In this document: positions 36,221 to 46,555 of the stretch, piece by piece
Layout: each line of letters begins with the position of its first letter
How positions within the stretch are numbered: the stretch's first letter is position 1
Source: Ricordea florida
Taxonomy: Eukaryota > Cnidaria > Anthozoa > Corallimorpharia > Ricordeidae
Direction of reading: 5' to 3'
DNA length: 64,000 bases
Assembly: GCA_949710005.1 (NCBI GenBank)
Contig: OX453278.1
Coordinates: forward strand, 1,549,001-1,613,000
Translations under genes and position numbers: made by a program
Notes under the pieces: model-generated
The model's input: only the letters and a program-made list of their open reading frames with translations
Databases searched by the model: none
What the model was told of the DNA's origin: nothing

Positions 36221-39200
36221 AAGATAGATAGATGGATAGATAGATAGATAGACTGAGTTTATTAAAATCCTTTACAGTTAAAACTGAATTGCAGAATTTT
36301 ATAATGGATATAGTGATATAATAAATGAATATAGTATACATACAAACTTAACCAATAGCTTAAACATTGCCTCACTAGCGCTCTTTACAATAAACGATTT
36401 CGCAAATCTTTGCGTCTTTACGGCTAGCAGGTTGAACTATGTACAATGATTAACTTACCCGAAGTTTTGTCCCCCAAAGCCAGAGCCACAGTAGAAACAA
36501 ATTCCGCATCGTGAAGAAGAAACTCGCTACGGCGGTTTGCTTGTTTGATCTGCATTAGCAGAAAAAGAACACTACCATCTGTGTTACATACGTTGAATGA
36601 AATACCGGGCCGACAGAAGTGTCTTAACCCTTTAAGCCCCAATATCAATCGATATTCATTTTCTCATAACTATTTTCATGTATTTGTAATGGTACTAGTG
36701 AGGAGAACTTGTTTAAATATCACTACAAATTCTTTTTTGGTGATCATTTTCGTTACTCTCATAACCTGAATAGTTGATGAACAGTGAATATTGTAATGAG
36801 AAATTGGATGCTGGTCACTATTGCGACTGAAAGGGTTAATCGCAGACTTTTTACTCTTCACCACCCATTCCGCGGATATTTGTAAAGAAATTTCGTTTAT
36901 ATATTAAGATTCCATTAGCCAAGATTTGCCTCTAGGATTTATGTGGCCGGAAAGTGATTTACGTCGTTTTCACAGTTTTATTCAGTTCTAGTGGGAAAAA
37001 CAATTTCCACAATTCCAGACGTCACCTGCGCCTGCGTAGTGTATGTACCCTGATGCAGTTCAAGGTACAGCTCTCCAATCCACGTGCACAATCGGTGCCC
37101 ATCACGTGATTCCACCGACTGGAAAAACTCTTGAGGGTTCGACAGTTTCACTCTGAAGCAAGAAAAGGACGTATTACAGTACAACGGCAAAATGAGTAAA
37201 ATAATGGTACATAAACAGCCACTAAAGAACATTCACAAGCTGGAGATTTGGGAAAAGGAAAGACGAACATGCAACTATCTAAATTAGTTCACGTAACCTG
37301 GATAAGTATTATGGAGCAGGGCTGTTTGTTTGAAAATCGATAAATACGCGTTACTCAACGCCTAAATTGGTTGCAAAGCATTAAACATGTCCTTTGACTC
37401 CACCAAAACTAAATGCGAGGCATTCGTGTGTGAACTCTCGAAAGCAAAACGAAAGAAATTCTTGTTACCTTGGACATCCATCAACATCCTCCAGTCTCTG
37501 CAGCATTTCAAGCATTCTTTCACTGCAAACAGAAAGGACATTTAAACTCCATTTGAGAACGAATTTCTGGCGTGAAATAAATGACGTAACGAGTGCGCAA
37601 TAAAGTACCCACTCGGGTCCCCCTCCACCGTCTCCGTGACCATACAACAACATGCTGCCATGCGCTTTTCCTTTGTCTTTCAGTTTATTTACAGTTTTGA
37701 TCACCTGCAAAATAGCCAGTAGTAAGATGGCAACATGGCGTGAAGCTAAAGGTTCTACGTTGCAGAAGAAGGCATTCCCAACAACCATTGCGTTTAACAG
37801 AATCGAACGCCAATTAACATGGTTCTTAACTTAGACTTACATCGCTTGCTTCTCCGCGGGACTCGTACGTGTCGGCAGGAGGAAAGTGTGTCAAACATCT
37901 ATATATTGAGATTAAAAAAGACATCAGCGACAGAACAATAACACAGATGAACCACAGCAGGCCCAATAAGCCAGTACTTTTCACCAGGAGTGCCTAAAAG
38001 TAACGTCACCACCCTGGATGGGATGTTGGTAGACCGCAGTGTTTCAATACCCTTCACTTCTCTTAAAAAGCAAAACATTTCAAAATTACTCACTGTGGCA
38101 CAATCGGAAATTCTACTGGACAACAAAGGACTCTGGACTGACGAACAAAAATGTTAAGGCTTACACTAGTAGAAATATGACAACTTTTTTATGCAGCGTT
38201 CCCTTTTTTTCACCTCTATCAAGAAAATTAATTCACAAATGTTCGTGTACCTTGATCCATCAATACCTTCCCAATAAAATGTGTGGAACTGAAAAAGTAA
38301 AAAAAAAAAAAATAAATAAAAAATGGAAAGAAGACAACAAAAATGAACACAGTGAAACAGAATAAGAATAATAGCACTGAAGCATCCACTCACTGGGAAT
38401 CTATTGATCAAGTTCCAACTGAGTTTCTGGGTCAAAAAATATTTCATTCCCACGCCACGAATGATCTGAGGGAGCTGGGAAGAGTAGCCAAACGTGTCAG
38501 GTAACCAAAACTGAAGGAACAAACAGCAATTCACGAGTTCGCGGCGATTGAAGCTTAAATGAACGTGTTGTAAAGCCCAAAACTACAGGAATATAACAAC
38601 AAATTAATTATAAGCAACAAGTTTACCTCTTCGCAAACACGTCCAAATTCGTCCTTGAAAAACTTTTGTCCGACCAAAAACTGTCGAATGAAAGATTCTC
38701 CACTGGGTATATTCCCATCCTGTGTAAAGAATAAAGAAATGAAACTCGCAAGATTTTCGAAAGCGTCTGAAGGTGGGATTTAAGATCAAAACAAAAGTAG
38801 TTACTCTGACCAATCACCGCCCGTGCCTAAAACTCACACCAACTACGTGCTGTCCGTCCCAAGCGCGGGAAAACGAGTGTGCGCTTTTGGTTTTGAATTA
38901 ACTTTTGACTGGTTGATAAAATGGCGCGAGATGCTTTAACAATTCACTTACCATGCAACTTAAAAAAAAAATAATAATAATAATAATAAACGCATACCTT
39001 CCGACAGTGAATTGAGAACTGTTTCACTATTCATTACATACCATCTCTACCCAAGTTCCTCCAACTGGAATGAACTGTCCTTTGGCCGCAAAAGTTCTTA
39101 TCTCTTCAAACAAAGAAGGGTAATGGATTTTTACCCACTCGAGCTGTTGGGCCTAAAAATAAGTTACAAAACATTTCTTGTAGAAGGACGTGATTAAACG

Positions 39201-40783
39201 GCTACAAATATGAAAAAAAACTCTTAAAAAAATTCTGAGAAGTGCCCAGTTGTCATATACTGGCACAGCGATGAACGTTTTAGCCACCGAAATTAAAGAT
39301 CCCACCAATGTAAATACCGTTTCAAGTACGAACCTGTGGGCAGACGAACTGGAAGTTTGGGTACTTTTCCATCAATCTAACAGCTGTCGCAAAACTTCGA
39401 CCACATTTCCTAACTGTTTCTGCCACTGGCCACAACCATGCTACAAAAGAAAATCAATAATAGCTAGACGTGGACAACCGCCAAAAACGAAAGACGGAAT
39501 GAAACTTAAACAAAAAGGACATCCCTTCTTTACTGTCAACTTCACTACAAACTGAACAGTTACAACTAATAACGGAACTCACCGCAATCAATGTGACAAT
39601 TGCCCACCGCGTGGATCTGGTGTTGAGAGTCACCATTTCTTTGGTTGAAGAACTTCGTGGCGATTTTATGAGCCCTTTCAGCAAAATCAACAGCAATAAA
39701 AACAACTTGGTTTACGTGTCAATCTTCTAGGGCAATATCCTACTGCTGCAATATTCGGAGACATCGAAATTCATGATAATAATAATATGGTAGGAGGAAT
39801 ATAAAATGAAATAACATAAAATACGGCCACTCCCTGAAAAGCGTAAATTCAAAGTGTCCAAAATTACTTTTGAAATCCTGCCCTCTCTGACAAATCCTGG
39901 CAGGCATTCACGATATCATTGGCAGTGAAAAGTGCTTGGAAGGCCCTCGGGTTGTTTTCTGGAAGGTGCTGTTGAACAAGTGAAAAAACTCATTATGGCG
40001 AATATGGGTTATAACTTAAAAGATCACAGAAAGCAAAGTTGCAAAGAACAAGCACACAAGCGCGACAAAACTCCACGCAACCATCTAGTTCACGCATGAC
40101 CAAGTTGGATCTCGTGATTTGATATCAAGAAGGAGACGAAGGACTCGGCCCCTCTTCAACAGCAAAAATTTTGACAAGAAAAAGTCTACCTTTGCCAAGT
40201 CGATAATGACAGTTAAATCCAGGAGAAGTTCATAACACAGTGGGTCAAACACAGCAATTTCCGCCATGGACAAGGTGTATTGTCGTGAAGGATCAGGGGC
40301 GTTTATCAATCCATCCTTACCAGCCCCAAACATTCCATTGGCAGCCATCTCAATGTACAAAGTGTATCTTAAAAAAAAAACAATAATCAAACAAATCCTG
40401 GTAAAAAAAATAACCGTAAAACATAATCATCAACAAACAATTCCTGGGGTCAGTTCAATTAAATCTTCACAAGTGTGACTATTGTTTTCAAACTCTTAAC
40501 CGGCAACAGCTACATTGGTAAATTACACCTGTATAATTGACCCCAGATTGGTCTAAGGGGACATCTGGTTCTGGCTACAAAATGGGCAAAATTAATGTTC
40601 TCTTTGGTCAGGTTGAACTGTTAAGTACTGGGGTTTGTAAAGTGAGCCTTAAAGGGGTAGTTGAATTAGATACTTAAGCCACTTTTGTATTAAATACTTA
40701 ATCATAACTATAACAAAATTCTCAAATCCGATTGGCTATCAACTGCCCTGATTTCAGCCTTAATAGGACAGTTAAATAGGACA

Positions 40784-40818
<35 letters not shown>

Positions 40819-43800
40819 CCATCACGCGCGCGCTTAAATGGCTTTTTTTTTTACTTCTGGCATAAAAAATCTTGGAATTTCATGTGGTTTGATTAAAAAA
40901 AAAGAAGTTTACACATCACAAATTTTGTTAAAGTTATGATTAATTGGTAATAAGACTTTGTGTCGTCCAATTCGGTCTGCAATCATACTCGTGATTAAAC
41001 AAATCGGACTCCCGCTACGCGGTCGTCCGATTTTGTTTATCACTCGCATGATTACAGACCGAATTGGACTCCACTCAGTCCTATTACCATTACTAAGCCA
41101 CTTTTGTATTTAATACTTAAGTTCCTTTTTGGTGAGAGCCATACACTTCCTTCTGTGATAAATTCCCAAGGCTTGGTGATGAATCAATTCAATATGCTTC
41201 CTTCAATTTGCTTCCTTGGCAGTCTACTGGAATACCAAGTCTCACATTAACCATCCAGGTGTATCCTGGATACACCTGGATGGTTAATCTGAGACTTGGT
41301 AGGTTGATTCTTTCCATGAAAAACAGTTGGAACTCTAGTGTTATTTGAGGGGTGGGGGGAGGGGGAAAATAACTTTTTTTTAGCAACAATGATGTCTCTG
41401 GGGTAGGGCATTTGGCCCTAAAAATGCTTTAAGTTCAAATTCCTGGTTCCTTGCCTCATCTCACCCCTCTACAGCTTGACATTGATAACTGCATACCTAC
41501 AAGGTGATGCGTTGGTTGTTAGCACGTAATCTGTTCGTTCTTGATGACCATCGGCACCAGTGAGACCCTAGGAAGTTAAAAAATATAAGCAGTATATGCA
41601 TGCCAGTAACCAGCTTGAATTGAAGCTCATGATTCAATCCAAAGCTTTGCCTTCCTTCTGACCTGCTTGGGTTTCCCATCATGCCATACCTAAAAAGAGG
41701 CACAAAGAAAACACTTCATTTAAGACATGTTGGCAAATAAGTGCTTAAAACTCATGTTTTGCAAAATTCATTGCTGGCATGGTGTCACCTTCATCTACAA
41801 CTACACGTGCAGTACAAAATGTAATCTGCAAGAGTCTATATTTGACCACTAACTATATTTATGCTTAACCCCTTCCTCCCAAAAGCAAATAAAACACACC
41901 TCCTTATTAATAAGTTAACCTTCATCAACACTAGCATTCTAAAAAATACCCATGAACGTACTAAGTTCCTATTTTTGGATATTATAGGGCATTAAAAAAA
42001 AACCAAAGAAACCCCAAACTTAGAAGAGTGAGAAACGTCCCAACCAGGAAATGCGGTTGGGAATTCCATGGTTAAGACTTGTCTCACTTTGATAAAATTT
42101 GGGAATTTTGTGGCTGTACAATAAATACTCTAGAAAATCCCACAATGGGAATGTGGTATTTATGTACATATGGCTCTTGTGATAAGTTTCTGATCACACT
42201 AAAAAACAGAAATATTACCATAGCCTCTGATCCAGAGTTCCATCTGAAATGGACTTGCTCTCCACTCCATTCCTCAGGGACATCAATCACAACTCTAAAC
42301 CAATGTGTGGACCAACTAAAAACATCATTAAAGGACATTAAAACACAGTAAAGAGTCATTAGTATCAGTGAATGTACTAGAATATATAAATTTATGACCA
42401 CTTGCTCATAGCTAACCTGCTCTGCAATGATTTACTGCTTATTTACAGTAGGCAAAATGGTTTTGCATTAGACTCATATTATATTATACTATTAATACAA
42501 AAATTAGTGTCTGCATTAATCTTCATGCCACAATATTTTTTAACACCCACTCCCCCCAAAAAAACTTTGAATCTCCTATAATATTATTTATTGATTATCA
42601 TCACTCTTGTTCACTATTTACAGGGTACATAAATTGTTGAACGTATTCCTATCAATATTGGATGTACCCTGCACAGGTAGAGTTACACGTTACAACCACA
42701 ATCATAAAAGTTTTCTTACGTTGGTCCATAGCTGTTCCCAACTTCAGCCTCAACAAAATTCCCCTGGATTGCTTCATTATAGGAGATACGACCAGGAGCT
42801 GCAAAATGAGTCAGAGAACTTACTGGCAGTTTCTTGGTATAGAGTCTGGAAAAAGACATTTTACAGTCGTGTTAGTTTTCATCAAGTTACCGCAGCTGTT
42901 GTGGGAAACAAGAGTACCAGATAAAACTCACAGTCCAAAAGAAAAACAGTGTATGCATTTTCTTCTTACGACGTACTCTTTATATTATCCTCAATGCAAA
43001 ATCCTTTGTTCAAGAAATTCTAGGCAGAAACGTTTTCTGACATTTTTCTGCAACTGAATATTAGTTCTAAGCCCATTCTGAATTTTTCCAACTCTGCACT
43101 AGCCAAAATTATCTTGGTAATGTATTAAAATGCCAAGGAGAGGAGGAATTATATCTCAAGTGGTGAAAATGGCCTGGACAAAATTCAGTTCACTGAATAA
43201 TAGTCTGCTTTGATAATGCAATTCATACTTTGATGACTGGCCTCTAGCTCAGTTCAGATAGTGATATCGTCAACCACAATCAATGCAAAAATTTAACAAA
43301 CAAAACAAATTGAATAATATATAAACCTAATACTTCATTATGCATGCTGCAAATACTGTCTAATGTTTTGTTCTTCATCACGCATTAATTACCTCCGCCA
43401 AGGAGGTTATGTTTTCACGCCTGTCTGTTTGTTTGTTGGTCTGTCTGTTAATCGTTTTACGCAACAACTAATCAACGGATTTGCACCAAATTTGGTGGAA
43501 AGGTCGCAAATATACCTAGGATCAATCGATTAAAATTTGGGATTTATCCGGATTAAACTCCGGATCTCAGATCCAGATGAGTGTAATATCAGGTGTACAT
43601 ATGTGGCAGGGCGGAGGTATGCGCTCTACCGAGTGCAATTCTAGTTGTAACTGCGTTGCTACACCATGCATGAGATAAGGATATCGAGGCAACAAAGAAA
43701 CACTATCCAATCAGTTTCATTCTCACGTTTTTATCTGTATGCATTTCAACTCCACCTATGTAATTCAATATGATCATTACATGGAAAAACAATATATTAG

Positions 43801-44183
43801 CCCAAAGAGCAATGTGTTTTTAGAAAATGCTAAATGCGATTACGCTTATTTACAGTAAGCTTTAATTGCAAGAGAACTACTGCGGGCTAACTGAATCCCG
43901 GTGCTTGCAGGGTGATCAAGTAATCCTCCCGGCCAACAACCGTAACTGCATTATAAAACATCTATATAAATGATGTGGCAGTTTGACTATTAAAGGAATA
44001 TTTTTTAATAATTTGCAGTTGCTATTCTTACCGGCTCGATAAATTTATATCCGAGAAAAATGTGGGTGAAATGAATTTTTCTGCTCTTTCCAAAGTGCAT
44101 CGCCAGTTTTTCCTCGCCGAGTGACTGTGAGTTGGCTGCAGTGACAAGCACCGTGCTTTCTTCACTACCGGACCGTCCGCCAT
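27915..44183 (-). CDS. MAN2C1: cytosolic alpha-mannosidase 2C1 (GH38), 33 exons found
   Basis: Hydrolyses alpha-linked mannose from free oligosaccharides in the cytosol after they leave the ER; a zinc or cobalt-type glycoside hydrolase of family 38. There is no signal peptide, as expected. The N-terminal block ([15 protein letters not shown]) and the jelly-roll-like start ([19 protein letters not shown]) precede the catalytic domain. Metal ligands are His278 and Asp280 in CHIDCAWLWP; the nucleophile is Asp390 in [10 protein letters not shown]; a further metal site is NQFHD at 595-599. Late conserved blocks are [33 protein letters not shown] and [12 protein letters not shown]. All 32 junctions keep frame. 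The exons give 3,101 coding bases, about 1,034 residues, near the full length of vertebrate MAN2C1 (about 1,040) plus expected tail. The final 35-40 residues after 27915 were not found. The start ATG (44181-44183) gives an N-terminus aligned with the family; an upstream ATG at 44202 is out of frame. Confidence 0.95.
31035..31365. mobile_element. MITE with TTACCGGGGCCCAG ends
   Basis: Perfect 14-bp terminal inverted repeats (TTACCGGGGCCCAG) bound 331 bp inside a mannosidase intron. A directly repeated ATATATCGCTG lies inside near 31115-31145. The target duplication is unclear, so the superfamily is not assigned. Confidence 0.65.
31663..31975. mobile_element. foldback element with nested hairpins
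   Basis: Ends TTATATAG and CTATATAA are complementary. The right half is a strong hairpin around ACTCACTCGCTGCGCTCGTT (loop near 31885-31905), with arms reading GAATTTTATTTTC..GTGGCAAAAACAATATTTTAC and their complement. A second copy of this hairpin family lies at 35115-35255. Confidence 0.6.
31880..32480 (-). pseudogene. LINE reverse transcriptase relic with FADD motif
   Basis: On the - strand, YVCRRYKF-type frames hide [10 protein letters not shown] (near 32430-32460), the catalytic YXDD/FADD box of CR1-type reverse transcriptases. Then come [20 protein letters not shown], and, after a frame break, [20 protein letters not shown] and [20 protein letters not shown]. Order and spacing match the palm-to-thumb region of CR1/Rex-like LINEs. 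Frame breaks and an overlapping foldback element at its end show it is dead. It lies in the large mannosidase intron between exons 25 and 26, in sense orientation. Confidence 0.8.
32681..32845. mobile_element. foldback element with 15-bp target duplication
   Basis: A 165-bp element in the intron between exons 24 and 25. It starts TGTGGGGATAGGTTCTAAAG and ends CAGTTTCT. Arms of about 50 bp (AGAAACTGGATAAATCAAAC..GAGTTGATTAAG..TACCACCGTACGGTAAAA) are perfect complements with almost no loop. The 15 bases CATATTCCACTGTAC occur at 32666-32680 and again at 32846-32860. A related copy is at 44629-44863. Confidence 0.85.
34319..34521 (-). mobile_element. piggyBac-like MITE, copy A (TTAA duplications)
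   Basis: A 203-bp element flanked by TTAA (34315-34318 and 34522-34525). It ends GGGGCTTAAAGGG and is an inverted, roughly 88% similar copy of 36628-36835. The CCCTTT..AAAGGG ends and TTAA sites fit piggyBac-type mobilisation; no transposase is present. Confidence 0.75.
34655..34917. mobile_element. Harbinger-like MITE (TAA duplications)
   Basis: Perfect inverted ends GGGACCGTTCATTT, with flanking TAA at 34652-34654 and 34918-34920. The interior is G-rich then C-rich with homopolymer runs. Three-base TAA duplication with GGG ends indicates PIF/Harbinger. Confidence 0.8.
35115..35255. repeat. foldback hairpin, relative of 31663 element
   Basis: AAAGATATGAATTTTATGTTCGAGTGGCAAGAAC-type arm (35131 on) is answered near 35210-35240 around GCGAGTTAGCGCAGCGAACG. 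It shares arm sequence with the hairpin at 31840-31960. Confidence 0.7.
35979..36252. repeat. compound tetranucleotide microsatellite
   Basis: Runs of GATA, GACA, GACG (GGAC) and GACC follow each other in steps differing by one base: GATA, GACA, GATA, GACG, GACC, GATA, GACG, GACC, GACA, GATA. About 270 bp in total, in the intron between exons 18 and 19 of the mannosidase gene. Confidence 0.95.
36628..36835 (+). mobile_element. piggyBac-like MITE, copy B (TTAA duplications)
   Basis: A 208-bp element flanked by TTAA (36624-36627 and 36836-36839), with CCCTTTAAGCCCCAATATC at the left and CTGAAAGGG at the right. It is inverted relative to 34319-34521. Confidence 0.8.
40702..41093. mobile_element. 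foldback element, copy 2, with 27-bp flanking repeat
   Basis: Nearly identical to 17663-18045. Here the borders are clear: the 27 bases at 40675-40701 recur at 41094-41120 with one mismatch (both start TAAGCCACTTTTGTATT and end AATACTTAA). The 392-bp insert contains the same GGACAGTACGCG repeats and right-half hairpin. It sits in the intron between exons 5 and 6 of the mannosidase gene. Confidence 0.85.
41234..41301. repeat. near-perfect 68-bp palindrome
   Basis: Two 34-bp arms meet with no spacer. The left arm starts ACCAAGTCTCACATTAACCA and the right arm ends ATCTGAGACTTGGT; one or two mismatches. Lies in the intron between exons 5 and 6 of the mannosidase gene. It could extrude as a cruciform or be the hairpin core of a MITE. 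Confidence 0.85.
43389..43645. mobile_element. widely dispersed CTCCGCC..GGCGGAG element
   Basis: Inverted ends TTACCTCCGCC and GGCGGAGGTA surround a body beginning AAGGAGGTTATGTTTTC and containing CAACGGATTTGCACCAAATT. From memory, this sequence type recurs in many marine invertebrate and fish genomes as a non-autonomous DNA element. It lies in the first intron of the mannosidase gene. Confidence 0.55.
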
Positions 44184-44240
44184 GTTTTTCCAGCCACGTC
44201 ACTCACGTGACTAGATGACGTACAGTCATTTTGACAATCA
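44184..44240 (-). promoter_or_regulatory. probable mannosidase promoter-proximal region with E-box
   Basis: TCACGTGA at 44203-44210, 20 bases upstream of the ATG, is a perfect E-box palindrome of the USF/TFE class. A TGACGT half-site lies at 44216-44221. No TATA box is visible. The role is inferred from position. Confidence 0.35.
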
Positions 44241-46555
44241 AAAAATCACGCAAGATTTTTTTTCGCGCCAATATGAAGCTTACTGAAAGCAAGAACGACA
44301 ACGACGCCAAGGACGGCACGTTCACAAAAATGCACTTGTTTTTCTCCTGTACCAATGGTGCCAGGCATGTTTCATTTTCTTTCCATAACCTTTCAAACCG
44401 GCGATTTTTCTAGCTGAGCCCGTTCCCAGTTTATTAGAAATTTTTCTTGGCAATTTTCTTGGCACTCGCGTGGTCATTTCGCGTTTTTTTGCAGAGGACG
44501 ACAAAGCAATCAAGCAGGCTGTACTTTGGTCGCACTGTTTCATTGTTTCGTTCATCAACACTATTGTTTGGTACCGTTGTAGTAGACGTCATCGTCGTGG
44601 TTTGCTTAGTCTGACTCTTTTCCACTGATATTGTGGGGATAGTTTCTAAAGAAACTGGTGCTGCGTCGGTGGGAAACTGAAACACAAGAAACTGGGTAAA
44701 TCAAACGAGCTGATTAAGTAAGTTATACCACCGTAAGGTAAAAGGGAGGTGCTGACGTTTCGAGCGTTAGCCCTTCGCCGGAGCGAAGGGTTAACGCTCG
44801 AAACGTCAGCACCTCCCTTTTACCTTACGGTGGAATCAACTCGTTTGATTTACCCAGTTTCTTCTCTTTTCCACTGAGAATGGATCACCGCACGTTACTT
44901 TTGGTTCAAAGAAAGGCAGTTATTTTAGTATGGAATTCTGCAATTGATAAAATAACCTTGAATAACAACCTATTCCAACCAACGGAAGTCCCCAGATATT
45001 TCAGAACGGTCACTCAGTTTGACCTCAAGATGGCTTGAGTTAAAACTTACTCTAATATCCTCACTGACCAGGCTACGTAAACCAAGTGGTGGTGAATAAT
45101 TTTGCGCAGATTCACAGCTAGCGATGAAAAAGTGACATGGACAAGTGTTTTAGTTGGGAATGGCGTCAGCTATAATCACGAGGAGTACAGACAAGCTAAG
45201 GTGAAAAAGTACGCCATTTCAGTTCACTGAGTAGAGAGCACGGAAAGCGTAATATAAAACAAATGTTAAATGGCAGATTTTAAAAAAGCACGAGTCTCGT
45301 CACTTAGCACAATTAACGCACTCCGTCCGAATATGGAATGTGCCCATCCTGACCATTCTTTTATGCTTTGATATCTGCAGGATATCTGTCAAAATACTAA
45401 GTCCGCCTGACCTGTTCTCTAAAATAGGCCGGTTTAATGACACAACCAAAGCATGTGATGTGACAGGGTTTAAGTTTCACTAAATGCGCTCCTTCGTAGA
45501 GTTAATAAAATGGATCAAAAACAGGAAGCGAAATGAAACTATGGGAAAAAGACACAGTACATAGCAGGGGTCATTTGAGGAGGTACACGTTGCATAACTT
45601 TTGTGAGTTGGTAAAAAACACGGAAAAATGGGTAGCTGGGATGTACAAGGTAAAGGGTCTCCTTGCAGGTGATTGACAGATGCCCATCATCAAAACAAGA
45701 CGCCTGGGGGTGTTTACGCCGATGGGTAATGTGCAGAAAACGGTACAAAATTTTACATGAAACTGATCAGACTCCCAAATGGAAACCTGTGAGGATATGC
45801 AAGTTGAATACAACTAAAAAAACTGGGATAATAAATTATCCAAGAATTCAATCTCCGGTCACTATTTGAGAAGTGCACAAACTGGTTCGATTAAAGACCG
45901 TCTTTCCCCACACATGATGAACATTCCGGTGGTGTTGCCAGGGCGTGATCAGCGCTTGTGTTTATCCAATATCCCCCTGAAAATTTATTTGCCAGTTTTG
46001 TCGTCGTCAATTCTTCGGAGGCGGCAGACAAGCCCTTGATCTCGTGACTTTGACGGAAGTCACGAGAGACAGAGATACGAGATACCGTTGAAAACAGTCT
46101 TTGTTTTCTTATTCACAGCCGATGTACAAAAATGAAAAACTAAAAGAATACTTTACTTTTTGCAGGTGAAGAGGAAGTTTTTTAGTTGGAAAAATCATAG
46201 TTGGTCTATTAACTATGGAAAAATAGAATAATGCCATTTTGTTGGGCGGTGTAACAACTTGCTTTGGAATAATTGATTTGTTTATTATGGAATAATGAAT
46301 GGCAGTTACACTGTCTTCATTCTTAACATTTTGGAATAGCGAAAATTTTCGAGCAGGAATAATGGAATAATAAATTCCCGATTTCTCGTGGAACGTAAAA
46401 TGTGTAAGTAAACAGCGGAATTTAAATCTGCGTATTGGATGACGTCACCGGCCCATGAGTTATTGCGACACGCAAACTTACATACTAAAGGGAAATCGAC
46501 AAGCACGAACGCGGACATCTTTCGTACCCTTAATTTTGTCTTTTCTTGTTTGAAA
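44241..46555. other. intergenic between MAN2C1 and the cysteine-rich gene
   Basis: Besides the foldback element at 44629-44863 I recognise nothing. A 47-codon + strand frame from 44274 and - strand frames at 44322-44685 lie in a potential divergent-promoter position, but have no domain and partly overlap the element. Confidence 0.35.
44629..44863. mobile_element. foldback element with 14-bp target duplication
   Basis: Starts TATTGTGGGGATAGTTTC and ends CAGTTTCTT; the same family as 32681-32845 but with a longer hairpin. CACCGTAAGGTAAAAGGGAG, GTGCTGACGTTTCGAGCGTT and CCCTTCGC are answered exactly after a four-base loop. CTCTTTTCCACTGA at 44615-44628 recurs at 44864-44877. Confidence 0.85.

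Larger units (their letters stand above)
27915..44183 (-). other. MAN2C1: exon map of the MAN2C1 gene
   Basis: Exons in transcript order: 44183-44032, 42845-42720, 42315-42219, 41689-41663, 41567-41497, 40367-40190, 39968-39868, 39674-39583, 39440-39334, 39152-39042, 38719-38627, 38510-38394, 38288-38251, 37898-37841, 37704-37613, 37522-37469, 37152-37026, 36549-36459, 35693-35602, 35402-35372, 35014-34956, 34039-33874, 33249-33176, 33097-33003, 32639-32535, 30904-30832, 30725-30639, 30227-30084, 29649-29540, 29193-29114, 28724-28641, 28334-28270, 28018-27915. All introns are GT-AG. Exon 4 is only 27 bp and exon 20 only 31 bp. The donor of exon 15 was set at GA|GTGGGT because the more obvious GTACTT four bases later breaks the frame. 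A donor GTGAGT follows the last exon listed, so at least one more exon must exist. Confidence 0.85.

Noticed and set aside
35946-36341. 131-codon frame of YLSI/VCLS repeats
   Set aside because: Direct translation of the tetranucleotide microsatellite.
38166-38534. 122-codon frame containing [10 protein letters not shown] as a stand-alone gene
   Set aside because: It joins mannosidase exons 12 and 13 through an intron; the spliced model explains it.
42781-42845. A 25-base intron inside exon 2 of MAN2C1 (GTAAGT ... TTTTGCAG)
   Set aside because: Too short to be spliced; reading through keeps frame and gives family-like residues.
44005-44202. 65-codon frame starting at 44202 as the MAN2C1 start
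   Set aside because: The frame 19 bases downstream (ATG at 44181-44183) encodes the conserved [15 protein letters not shown] block and splices in frame; the longer frame does not.
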